39,737 nt of DNA. It comes from Clostridia bacterium (GTDB taxonomy: Bacteria; Bacillota; Clostridia; Oscillospirales; Acutalibacteraceae). How positions within the stretch are numbered: position 1 is the stretch's first letter; every line of letters begins with the position of its first letter. The notes beneath the pieces are model-generated. The model saw only the letters and a list, made by a program, of their open reading frames with translations, did not search any database and was not told the DNA's origin. A program made the position numbers and the translations under genes. Below, piece by piece: positions 16,339 to 23,832 of this stretch. The stretch is from positions 1-39,737 of the forward strand of contig JAFSYP010000116.1 in assembly GCA_017449935.1 (NCBI GenBank), written 5' to 3'.

Positions 16339-17320
16339 TCTCGCGCTGATTCTGTGCGCCTGTCTGCTGATCCTTTCCGGCTGCGGCACGAACGACAAAA
16401 AAACCGTTCGCTTTTTCTCCATGGATACGCTCATGGAGATCTCCGCTTACGGGGACGCCGATACGGCGCTGCAGCGCGCAAGAGAAACGATCGAATCGCT
16501 CGACGTTTTATTGAACGCGTCCGATCCGCAGAGCGCGGTATCCTGTATAAAAAACGGCGACATACTGCAAAAAAACATCTTGCTGCCGCTTCAGACGGCG
16601 CAGACGATCGCCGGCAAAACAAACGGCGCGCTTGATCTGACGCTGTTTCCGATCTCGCAGGCGTGGGGGTTTTATTCCAAAGAATACCGCGTTCCCACAG
16701 CGGAAGAATTGCAGGAGCTTTTGCTGCGCCGCGGCAGCTTTTCCGTTCGGGACGGGAAATATACCTGCGCGGACGGTACAAAGCTCGATCTCGGCAGCAT
16801 CGCTAAGGGCTACGCCGGCGCATGTGCCGCGGAAACGCTGCGTGAGAACGGCGTCCGGAGCGCTGTGCTTTCACTCGGCGGCAACGTGCAGACGGTCGGC
16901 AAAAAACCGGACGGTTCCGATTGGATCGTGAGCGTCGCCGATCCGTTGGCGCCGGACGGAACGGTCTGCAATCTTCGCGTGGGAGAAACGGCAGTCGTCA
17001 CATCCGGCAGTTATCAGCGCAATTTTACCCAAAACGGGAAAACGTATCATCATATTCTGGACCCGGAAACCGGAAAACCGGCGGAGAGCGGGCTTTTGTC
17101 CGTCACCGTGGTTTGCGCGGACGGAACGCTGGCGGACGGGTTATCCACCGCTCTGTTCATTCTCGGTGAACAGGGGATCAAAGAACTCTACGCACGGCAT
17201 GTTTTTTCTTTTGAAGCAATTATAATTACGGACGCGCATGAGCTTTTCTATACGGAAGGCTTGGCGGACCGCTTGGAGATCACCAATGAAACATACGCAC
17301 ACTCTTCGCCTCTCCAATAG
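16313..17320 (+). CDS. apbE: FAD:protein FMN transferase (ApbE) lipoprotein
   Basis: A 335-residue secreted lipoprotein that covalently attaches FMN to threonine or serine of target proteins outside the membrane. A signal peptide with lipobox LSGC gives lipidated Cys24. Family motifs follow: FFSMDTLMEISAYG, LDLGSIAKGYAG, LSLGGNVQTVG, the HHILDPETGKPA segment and DGLSTALFILG (Mg/flavin binding). ATG 16313 has GGAG about 10 nt before it and lies inside the last 26 nt of spo0J. The neighbours are two small membrane proteins of types found in flavin-based extracellular electron transfer loci. No FMN-bind target domain is encoded in this window, so the acceptor must be elsewhere. Confidence 0.92.
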   Translation: MRCTVWKNSLALILCACLLILSGCGTNDKKTVRFFSMDTLMEISAYGDADTALQRARETIESLDVLLNASDPQSAVSCIKNGDILQKNILLPLQTAQTIAGKTNGALDLTLFPISQAWGFYSKEYRVPTAEELQELLLRRGSFSVRDGKYTCADGTKLDLGSIAKGYAGACAAETLRENGVRSAVLSLGGNVQTVGKKPDGSDWIVSVADPLAPDGTVCNLRVGETAVVTSGSYQRNFTQNGKTYHHILDPETGKPAESGLLSVTVVCADGTLADGLSTALFILGEQGIKELYARHVFSFEAIIITDAHELFYTEGLADRLEITNETYAHSSPLQ

Positions 17321-17660
17321 ATTCTGGATCGCGCTCTTTTCCGCGGCGGTCTTGCTCTGCGTCGTATTTATTATTCTTTCTCGTCAATTTGGAAGTCATA
17401 CGGCTGTCATTTCAAAAAACGGTACGGAGATCGCGCGGATCAATCTTTCACGTGTGACGGAAAGCTACACCATTCCGATGGACGGAAACGTGATCCTGGT
17501 CGAGCCGGGCAGCATACGGATGCAGTCCGCCGACTGTCCGGATCAGATCTGCGTGCACCAGGGCGTATTGCACGATACCGGCCGCATCGTCTGTCTGCCG
17601 AATCGCGTTCTGATCGAGATGGTGCATACAAAAGACGCGCCGGATGCAAAGGCGGGATGA
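17286..17660 (+). CDS. NusG domain II membrane protein (EetA-like)
   Basis: A 124-residue protein with one N-terminal membrane segment (about residues 12-31) and an extracellular NusG-domain-II fold. The typical motif CPDQICVHQG is followed by IVCLPNRVLIE. As I recall, the Listeria EetA protein of the flavin-based extracellular electron transfer locus has this architecture. Here the gene sits between ApbE and a Gx-transporter-like gene, the same gene set. GGAG precedes ATG 17286, which lies 35 nt inside apbE. Its biochemical role is not established. It is sometimes found with RnfC or polyprenyl synthase genes instead. Confidence 0.78.
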   Translation: MKHTHTLRLSNRFWIALFSAAVLLCVVFIILSRQFGSHTAVISKNGTEIARINLSRVTESYTIPMDGNVILVEPGSIRMQSADCPDQICVHQGVLHDTGRIVCLPNRVLIEMVHTKDAPDAKAG

Positions 17661-17661
17661 T

Positions 17662-18168
17662 ATGATCAAAACAAAAAGGCTCGCGCTGGACGCCGTTCTG
17701 GCCGCGATCGCGCTTCTTCTGTTTTTGGTCGAGGCGCAGATCCCGCCGCTGACGAGCATCCCCGGCGTCAAGATCGGCCTCGCGAACGCGGTCACACTCT
17801 TTGCCGTCTGTTTTCTGGGTAAAAAAGACGCGGCGGCGATCCTGTTTGTCCGTGTGATCCTCGGCGCAGTTTTCGCCGGAAATCTGTCCACTTTTTTTTA
17901 CAGTGCCAGCGGCGCCGTCTGCTGCTATCTGGTCACGTGTATTTTGTACAAGCCGCTTTGCAAAACAGTCTGGGTCCTGAGCGTTTTCGGCGCGGCCGCG
18001 CATAACGCGGGACAACTGCTTTGCGCCTGTATCCTGCTGCAGAGTCCGTCCGTTTTCTGGTACTTTCCGTATTTGCTGATCGCCGCTGTGATCAGCGGAG
18101 CTTTTACCGGGATATGCGTTCATCTTATCCTGCGGAGAATGAAAAACAGAAAGGAAAAATGGATATGA
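17662..18168 (+). CDS. Gx transporter family membrane protein (EetB-like, Hpre_diP_synt_I)
   Basis: A 168-residue polytopic membrane protein, about five hydrophobic segments, of the family long annotated as heptaprenyl diphosphate synthase component I. Conserved features are PPLTSIPGVKIGLANAVTL near residues 30-48 and a Gly-rich ILGAVFAGN segment. It resembles an ECF-type substrate-binding subunit. ATG 17662 follows GGCGGG and begins 1 nt after the upstream stop. Its stop overlaps the subtilase start (ATGA). With the two preceding genes it suggests quinone or flavin handling at the membrane, possibly for extracellular electron transfer. Confidence 0.8.
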   Translation: MIKTKRLALDAVLAAIALLLFLVEAQIPPLTSIPGVKIGLANAVTLFAVCFLGKKDAAAILFVRVILGAVFAGNLSTFFYSASGAVCCYLVTCILYKPLCKTVWVLSVFGAAAHNAGQLLCACILLQSPSVFWYFPYLLIAAVISGAFTGICVHLILRRMKNRKEKWI

Positions 18169-19880
18169 AAAAAACGATCGCCTCCGTCTTGCTGCTGACG
18201 ATGCTTTGCGCGCTGTGTATACGGCCTGTTTCGTTGCCGCAGGCCTTGCGGTCCATGCAGGAAACAAGAGCGCATACACAGTGGCGGGAGACGGCAAACA
18301 AAACGGGAAACGACGTGCGCGTATACGACGACGGTCTTTACTATTCGGAAACCGATCCGAAAAACATCGTCAATCTGACAGACCATATGGCGTACGTCGA
18401 CAATGAAGTTATCCTGTATTTTAAAGACGACGTCACAGCCGCGCAAAAACAAAAGCTGTTTGATTCGCTCGGTGCGTCGGTGATCGGTTTTACGGATATC
18501 CTCAATAAATATCAGTTGCATCTGCCCTCGCAGAAGGATTTTTTTGAGCTGCAGCTTTTGTGTACAAAACTTCGCGCGCAGCCAACCGTTCAGTTTGCTT
18601 CCTGCAATCTGGCGATGCAGCTGACCGAGGACGTGGTCCCGGACGATCCGTGGCTGCATGAGGACGGCACCAGCGCCGCGGACGGATGGAACGACTATGA
18701 CGTTTACGGCGGCAACTGGTGGCTGACCGCAACGCAGACGACGTCCGCATGGGATTACGCCGACAGATTTCATCCGATCAGCGTCGGGATTGTCGACAGC
18801 GGATTCGATACCGGTCATGAGGATCTTCAGGGAAAAATCTCGTTTCCGACTTCTTATCACCAGCGAACCAATTATCCGTCCTCGCATGGAACGCACGTTG
18901 CGGGGATCATTTCCGCGAACGCAAACAATAAGATCGGGATCACCGGTATCTGCGATAACGCAAAGCTCCTGTGCGTGGACTGGGAACCGGAAAAATCAAA
19001 AGGACAAACCTGGTCGACAAACGAACGCATCTTTACCGGCGTGATCTCGCTCATCAAGCACGGCGCGAAGGTCGTCAATATGTCGCTCGGTTCCTCCGGC
19101 GCGTATGAAGATTCCAAAAAATTCTCGTGGAATTTTAGCATGTATTTTGAAGGCGTTTTATATTCCTATACCGTCGCCTCTCTGCTTGCAAAAGGATATG
19201 ATTTTCTGATCGTTCAGTCCGCGGGCAACGGCAGCAAAAACAACGAACCTTGCAACAGTTACTACAACGGCTCGTTTTGCAGCATAAAAAAGAACAACGT
19301 CTTTACAGGACTGACCGGTATAAAAAAACAGACGGTGCTTGACCATATTCTCATCGTCGGCAGCAGCACTTATGCGCATAAAGGAACAGAGTTCTATCAG
19401 TCTTCCTTCTCCAATTACGGCGACGGCGTCTCGATCTTTGCACCGGGAAGCTATATTTACAGTACCGATCTTGAAACAAACGGAAAGTATTCCTATAAAT
19501 CCGGAACGTCCATGGCCGCGCCGGTAGCAGCGGGGATCGCGGCGCTGACCTGGTCAGTAAATCCCGCATTGACGGGCGCCGAAGTCAAGTCGATCCTTTG
19601 CGATCCGAAAAACGCTTGCTATTCCTGTATCAATTATTACTGGGACGGAGATATTAACATTCCCACCTATCCGTTGATCAACGCAAAACTCTCTGTTGAA
19701 GCGGCGCTGAAAACACTCGGTCTGCCCGAAGAGCCGCAGGAGCCGACGACCGAAGAGCCAGTTTCGGAAGAACCGACGTCGGAGCCGGAAAGCATCCCGA
19801 TCATTACCACGGCGCCGCTCGTTTACGGCAATTCCGAAGACCGAATCGTGGAGCAGTTCCGCGGAGAGATCGGTGAATAA
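18165..19880 (+). CDS. secreted S8 (subtilisin-like) serine protease
   Basis: A 571-residue secreted protease. Residues 1-25 are a signal peptide (KKTIASVLLLTMLCALC). About residues 70-155 resemble an inhibitor-I9-like propeptide (EVILYFKDDVTAAQKQKLFD). The triad is Asp211 (IVDSGFD), His241 (SSHGTHVAG) and Ser449 (GTSMAAP), with oxyanion Asn in QSAGNGS. The tail after about residue 520 is acidic and rich in Pro, Glu and Thr, without a membrane anchor or sorting motif. ATG 18165 is chosen over 18159 because AAAGGA then has a 9-nt spacing, and it overlaps the previous stop as ATGA. It is the last gene of the soj-started run, and a terminator follows. Confidence 0.93.
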   Translation: MKKTIASVLLLTMLCALCIRPVSLPQALRSMQETRAHTQWRETANKTGNDVRVYDDGLYYSETDPKNIVNLTDHMAYVDNEVILYFKDDVTAAQKQKLFDSLGASVIGFTDILNKYQLHLPSQKDFFELQLLCTKLRAQPTVQFASCNLAMQLTEDVVPDDPWLHEDGTSAADGWNDYDVYGGNWWLTATQTTSAWDYADRFHPISVGIVDSGFDTGHEDLQGKISFPTSYHQRTNYPSSHGTHVAGIISANANNKIGITGICDNAKLLCVDWEPEKSKGQTWSTNERIFTGVISLIKHGAKVVNMSLGSSGAYEDSKKFSWNFSMYFEGVLYSYTVASLLAKGYDFLIVQSAGNGSKNNEPCNSYYNGSFCSIKKNNVFTGLTGIKKQTVLDHILIVGSSTYAHKGTEFYQSSFSNYGDGVSIFAPGSYIYSTDLETNGKYSYKSGTSMAAPVAAGIAALTWSVNPALTGAEVKSILCDPKNACYSCINYYWDGDINIPTYPLINAKLSVEAALKTLGLPEEPQEPTTEEPVSEEPTSEPESIPIITTAPLVYGNSEDRIVEQFRGEIGE

Positions 19881-19889
19881 AAACGGCAT

Positions 19890-19933
19890 AAAAAAGGATC
19901 GTACCTTATTCCTGGTACGATCCGTTTTTTTTT
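19890..19933. terminator. bidirectional terminator between the subtilase and remB
   Basis: A perfect 10-bp stem GGATCGTACC/GGTACGATCC has nine Ts on the plus side (19925-19933) and six on the minus side. Half of the stem encodes the last codons of remB, so the element is embedded in coding sequence on the minus strand. Confidence 0.93.
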
Positions 19934-20181
19934 CTTCGTATGCGCTTTACCAATGTTGACGGCGTAACGGGTGAAATATATATCTTTTGCCGTCCCCTTT
20001 TTTCACTACAGATCACATAAGATTTCGGAAGGTCGCCCATGATCGTTACGGCGTCGCCGCTTTGCTCCGCCTTGCGCAGCATATCGCGCGTGATTTTGGA
20101 GACCGTCGTGTTGTCAAGATCAAAAATACCGATCATCTCACGCGTACAGATCACTTTATCCTGACCGAGATATACATACAT
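19906..20181 (-). CDS. remB: DUF370 / extracellular matrix regulator RemB-like protein
   Basis: A 91-residue protein of the DUF370 (RemA/RemB, YaaB) family of small DNA-binding regulators, typically found after recF. The start MYVYLGQDKVICTREMIGIF and the segment DLDNTTVSKITRDML are family-like. GGAG precedes the ATG, and the gene begins 2 nt after the recF stop. The C-terminal residues GSYQE are encoded by the terminator stem. It is the last gene of dnaN-yaaA-recF-remB. Confidence 0.88.
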   Translation of the reverse strand: MYVYLGQDKVICTREMIGIFDLDNTTVSKITRDMLRKAEQSGDAVTIMGDLPKSYVICSEKRGRQKIYISPVTPSTLVKRIRRKKNGSYQE

Positions 20182-20183
20182 GG

Positions 20184-21281
20184 CTATTCTCCTATGCAGG
20201 CGCCCTGCTCAATATGAAAAGTTTTGCACCCTTTGAAACGCGATACCTGCGACGCGTCGCAGCACGTCAGAAAAACCTGCCAGTTTTTTAAATATTCCAG
20301 TAAAAAGCTCTGCCTTCTTCCGTCCAATTCGCTCATGACGTCGTCCAGTAAGATCACGGGATATTCGCCGCATGTTTCTTTGATGATATATCCCTCGGCG
20401 AGCTTCAACGCAAGCGCGCCGCTGCGCTGCTGTCCCTGCGACGCAAACTGCCGCGCGGCAAGCCGATCGACGGAAATATACAAATCGTCCTTATGCGGAC
20501 CGACGCTTGTTATCTGACGGCGTATATCCGCTTCGCGGTTTTTTTGAAGCCCCATGAAAATGCTTTCCGCCAGTTCATATTCCTCCGCACTGACGCTGCG
20601 GCTGCTTTGCTGGTACTCTATGTAAAGCGATTCTCTTCCTCCGGATATTTCTTTGTATATCTCCGAGGCAATACGCGCCAGACTTTCCGTGTAGTGCAGC
20701 CTGTAAACCGTCAGATGCGCGCCCTCGCGCGCCAATTCTTCGTCCCAAACGTCCAGATAGTTTTCTTCGGCGCCGCCGAGCGAGATCTGCTTTAACAGCG
20801 CGTTGCGGTTCGCCAATATTTTTGTGTATTTCAAAAGGTGCGTGGAATAAGCCGGCCTTATCATGCTGACCGCAATATCCAAAAATCGCCTGCGCTCGGC
20901 CGGCGCGTCCTGCACGATCGACAAAGAATCCGGTGAAAAAATCACGCTTTGAAACTCGCCGAGAAAGCGCCGCGGCGATTCCTTAACGGCGCCGTTCATC
21001 ATGAATTCGCGTTTTTGGTCGATCTTTAAAACGGCGTCGTTTTCCATGCCGTGTGCAGAAAAAGAAAGGGAAACCTTCGCTTCCCTTTGTGTTTTTTCTA
21101 TAAGCTCCACAGTTTTATGCGTGCGAAAACTGTGACATCCGGTAAACATCCAGATGCTTTCCAAAATGTTTGTTTTTCCCTGTCCGTTGTCGCCGAAAAT
21201 CACATTGACGCCTGCGTCCGGAAATAGCTCCAGATCTTTAATATTGCGGAAATGCTTGGCTCGGTATTTGGAAACGATCAT
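20184..21281 (-). CDS. recF: DNA replication and repair protein RecF
   Basis: A 365-residue SMC-like ATPase that helps load RecA at gaps. Walker A is GDNGQGKTN (residues 30-38). The ABC-type signature lies in SQGQQRSGALALKLAEG, and Walker B is VILLDDVMSELD. The ATG at 21281 is chosen, with GGCGGG upstream, over a TTG seven codons earlier that would overlap yaaA. The length fits the family. Confidence 0.95.
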   Translation of the reverse strand: MIVSKYRAKHFRNIKDLELFPDAGVNVIFGDNGQGKTNILESIWMFTGCHSFRTHKTVELIEKTQREAKVSLSFSAHGMENDAVLKIDQKREFMMNGAVKESPRRFLGEFQSVIFSPDSLSIVQDAPAERRRFLDIAVSMIRPAYSTHLLKYTKILANRNALLKQISLGGAEENYLDVWDEELAREGAHLTVYRLHYTESLARIASEIYKEISGGRESLYIEYQQSSRSVSAEEYELAESIFMGLQKNREADIRRQITSVGPHKDDLYISVDRLAARQFASQGQQRSGALALKLAEGYIIKETCGEYPVILLDDVMSELDGRRQSFLLEYLKNWQVFLTCCDASQVSRFKGCKTFHIEQGACIGE

Positions 21282-21294
21282 TTTTTTCCCGCCT

Positions 21295-21537
21295 TCAGGC
21301 AATCACTTCATACAGTACATTCTCAAACTCTGCAACGTCGCCTGCGTGCAGTTTTTTTCCACGCTGCGTGCAGACCTCTCCGTTCACACGAACGTCGCCG
21401 TTTTGGATCACGAGCTTTGCGTGACCGCCGGTCTGCACGGCGTCGCATAACTTCAAAAATGAATCCAGACGGATAAAAGGCGTATCGATTTTTTTCTGAA
21501 CTTTTTTCTTTTCCGCAATATGAACTTTGATTTTCAT
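21295..21537 (-). CDS. yaaA: S4-domain RNA-binding protein YaaA
   Basis: An 80-residue protein made essentially of an S4 RNA-binding domain: IRLDSFLKLCDAVQTGG, then GDVRVNGEVCTQRGKKLHAGD. It lies between dnaN and recF, as in most Firmicutes, with AAGGA before the ATG. The N-terminus has a Lys-rich extension (about residues 9-16). A role in ribosome assembly or RNA binding is presumed from the domain. Confidence 0.92.
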   Translation of the reverse strand: MKIKVHIAEKKKVQKKIDTPFIRLDSFLKLCDAVQTGGHAKLVIQNGDVRVNGEVCTQRGKKLHAGDVAEFENVLYEVIA

Positions 21538-21549
21538 AGTTTATTTTCC

Positions 21550-22659
21550 TTATTCGGCTTTCAATCTGACAGGAAGAATCAAAAACAGGAAGCTGTCGCC
21601 CTGCGGCGGAACAATCAGGATCGGCGCAACGGAACCGTTGAGCTGCAGATAGACTTCATCCGTGTCGCACACACGCAGCGCTTCAAGCAGAAAACGGTTG
21701 TTGAATCCGATCTCTACGGAAGAACCGGTGATCTCCGCGGGAATTTTATCGTTTGCGGAACCGAGCGACGTTGTGCTGGAAATGCGGATCATACCCTCGT
21801 CAAATACACAGCGAAGCGGACTCTTGATTTTATCCGTAATGATCAAAGAGGTACGTTCAATACTGTCGATAAGTCTCTGCGTCTGTACGCGGACTGTCGT
21901 CGATACAAGATTTGGGATCGCGGAACGGTAATTTAAAAATTCACCGTCCAAAAGTCTTGAAACGACCGTAAAGCTTCCGATCTCAAAAACGATATGCCGT
22001 TTACCGACGCCGATGGAGACCGTCGCATCCTCTTCGCCGGAGAAGAGCTTGACGACCTCGGAGAGCGTTTTTGCCGGAACAATAAAGGAAATGGGATCTC
22101 CCGAATAATCCACAGCCTCTTTTCTGACAGCCAGACGGAAACCGTCGACGGCGATCAATTTGATCTCGCCGGGTTCAATCTCAAACTTTATACCCGTATG
22201 CACGACTTTGTTTTCATTTACGGCTACGGAAAAGATCGTCTGACGGATCATCTCGCGCAATATCTCCTGCTGCAGTACGATCGGAAAACCGCCGTTTACA
22301 GTCGGCAGCTCCGGATATTCGTCGGGAGATATTCCAATCAAAGAGTATTCCATATCTCCGCAGCGGATCACTGCCATTTGTCTCTCGTCCGATTCCACAG
22401 ACAGCGTATCGGCCGGCAGCTTACGCAGGATGTCGCAAAGGACGCGCGCACCGAGAATGATCCCGCCGTTTTCGGCGACACGCGCCGGCACGGACGTCGT
22501 AATACCGAGCTCAAGATCGTACCCCGTCAGCACCAATTCCGAACCGAGCGCCTTAATAAAAATACCTTCGATCGCGGGAATGGAAGTTTTCGCCGAAACG
22601 GCTCGCTGTACGTTTTGACATGCAGCGGAAAGCGTTGCGGTATCACAGACAAATTTCAT
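21550..22659 (-). CDS. dnaN: DNA polymerase III beta subunit (sliding clamp)
   Basis: A 369-residue clamp made of three repeated domains. The N-terminus MKFVCDTATLSAACQNVQRAV and the C-terminal segment VAPILIVPP, ending LILPVRL, are typical. GGAGG lies before ATG 22659. It is the first gene of dnaN-yaaA-recF-remB and has its own promoter. Unusually, dnaA is not upstream. The next gene upstream, across a 242-bp AT-rich spacer, is recR. Confidence 0.97.
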   Translation of the reverse strand: MKFVCDTATLSAACQNVQRAVSAKTSIPAIEGIFIKALGSELVLTGYDLELGITTSVPARVAENGGIILGARVLCDILRKLPADTLSVESDERQMAVIRCGDMEYSLIGISPDEYPELPTVNGGFPIVLQQEILREMIRQTIFSVAVNENKVVHTGIKFEIEPGEIKLIAVDGFRLAVRKEAVDYSGDPISFIVPAKTLSEVVKLFSGEEDATVSIGVGKRHIVFEIGSFTVVSRLLDGEFLNYRSAIPNLVSTTVRVQTQRLIDSIERTSLIITDKIKSPLRCVFDEGMIRISSTTSLGSANDKIPAEITGSSVEIGFNNRFLLEALRVCDTDEVYLQLNGSVAPILIVPPQGDSFLFLILPVRLKAE

Positions 22660-22703
22660 AATGGTCCTCCGTTCTGATCATGTGAGCAAACACACACATA
22701 ATA

Positions 22704-22732
22704 ATTATAGTAGTTGTAGTAGGCCCTGTGAA
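22704..22732 (-). promoter_or_regulatory. promoter of dnaN operon
   Basis: On the minus strand: -35 TTCACA (22732-22727), a 17-nt spacer, then a perfect -10 TATAAT (22709-22704), 44 nt before the dnaN ATG. Confidence 0.8.
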
Positions 22733-22818
22733 TGATTTGGAAAAATGATTGATCGCTTGAAAAATATAGAAAAATTGAAAAAACTGCTTGTGTAAAAAAA
22801 CAGAAAATAAATTAACAA

Positions 22819-22890
22819 TTCACCGGTGAAAAATGCGGTGGAAGAATACGGTGGAGAATGTACGGTTAATTGTGAAAGAAAGTGTGGACA
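22819..22890. repeat. short CGGTG array and palindrome in the dnaN-recR spacer
   Basis: The perfect palindrome TTCACCGGTGAA (22819-22830) contains the first of a series: CGGTG at 22824, 22836 and 22849, then CGGTT at 22863, at steps of 12, 13 and 14 bp. It is followed by GTGTGGACA (22882-22890), a two-mismatch relative of a DnaA box. The 242-bp spacer (22660-22901) is AT-rich and holds no gene. Confidence 0.45.
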
Positions 22891-22901
22891 GATTGGAAAA
22901 A

Positions 22902-23498
22902 TCAGATTTTTTTTCGTCCTTCGATCGCTTTCAAAAGTGTAAACTCATCCGCGTATTCGAGATCGGCGCCGACAGGAATCCCGTAAGCCAGGCGCGTGAC
23001 TTCGATGCCCATGGGTTTTATAAGACGGGCGATAAAAATCGCGGTCGCCTCGCCTTCCGCGGTTGGATCGGTCGCCATAATAACTTCTTTGATCTGTGGG
23101 TCGCTTAAACGGGCGAGCAGTTCTTTAACAGTGATGTCTTCGGGACCGACGCCGTTGAGCGGAGAAATAACGCCGTGCAGCACATGATAAACGCCGTTGT
23201 ACTCATGCGTGCGCTCAAAAGCCATCACGTCGCGCGAATTTTCAACGACGCAGATCGTGCCTGCGTCTCTGCCGGGATCGTCGCAGATCGGACAGTACTG
23301 AGAATCGGTCAGATCACAGCATTTTTCACAGCGGTGGATCTTGCTGTGCGCTTCGGTCAATGCGTCGGCAAAAGCGCGGACGTCTTCCTCCTGCATCGTC
23401 AGTACATGAAACGCGAGCCGCTGCGCGGTCTTGTGTCCGATTCCGGGCAGGCGTTCAAACTGATTGATCAGGTTTTGAAGCGGTACGACTTTTTTCAT
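22902..23498 (-). CDS. recR: recombination protein RecR
   Basis: A 198-residue repair protein of the RecFOR pathway. An N-terminal helix-hairpin-helix (LPGIGHKTAQRLAFH), a zinc site of four Cys (CEKCCDLTDSQYCPIC) and a Toprim domain (ICVVENSRDVMAFE, then ATDPTAEGEATA) are present in the right order. The ATG overlaps the ybaB stop by one base (TGATG). It is the last gene of dnaX-ybaB-recR. Confidence 0.97.
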   Translation of the reverse strand: MKKVVPLQNLINQFERLPGIGHKTAQRLAFHVLTMQEEDVRAFADALTEAHSKIHRCEKCCDLTDSQYCPICDDPGRDAGTICVVENSRDVMAFERTHEYNGVYHVLHGVISPLNGVGPEDITVKELLARLSDPQIKEVIMATDPTAEGEATAIFIARLIKPMGIEVTRLAYGIPVGADLEYADEFTLLKAIEGRKKI

Positions 23499-23830
23499 CA
23501 GAACAGACCGGGAATGGACAGTCCGCCTTTTGCGGCTTCGATGCCTTTATCCATTGTTTCAGAAGCTTTGCGGATTGCTTCGTTGACCGCAACGAGGATC
23601 ATATCCTGAAGCATTTCCACGTCTTCGGGATCGACGACGTCCGGTTGGATGCGGATCGCGAGTACTTCGTGTTTTCCGTTGACTTCGGCTTCGACGGCGC
23701 CGCCGCCCGCGGACGCGGTAAACGACGAAGATTCAACCTCCGCCTGTACGCGTTCCATATCTTCCTGCATCTGCTGGATGCGTTTCATCATGGCATTTTT
23801 ATCCATACCGCCGGGAATCCTTGCTTTCAT
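23498..23830 (-). CDS. YbaB/EbfC nucleoid-associated protein
   Basis: A 110-residue nucleoid-associated DNA-binding protein. The Met/Gln-rich helix MMKRIQQMQEDMERVQAE and the core GGGAVEAEVNGKHEVLAIRI are characteristic. The position between dnaX and recR is the standard one. It starts 2 nt after the dnaX stop, with GAAGGA before the ATG. Confidence 0.94.
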   Translation of the reverse strand: MKARIPGGMDKNAMMKRIQQMQEDMERVQAEVESSSFTASAGGGAVEAEVNGKHEVLAIRIQPDVVDPEDVEMLQDMILVAVNEAIRKASETMDKGIEAAKGGLSIPGLF

Positions 23831-23832
23831 AC

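Noticed and set aside
17449-17464. Partial parS-like sequence TTTCACGTGTGACG in the NusG-II gene
   Set aside because: Only the central TTTCACGTG matches; the right half deviates from the palindrome.
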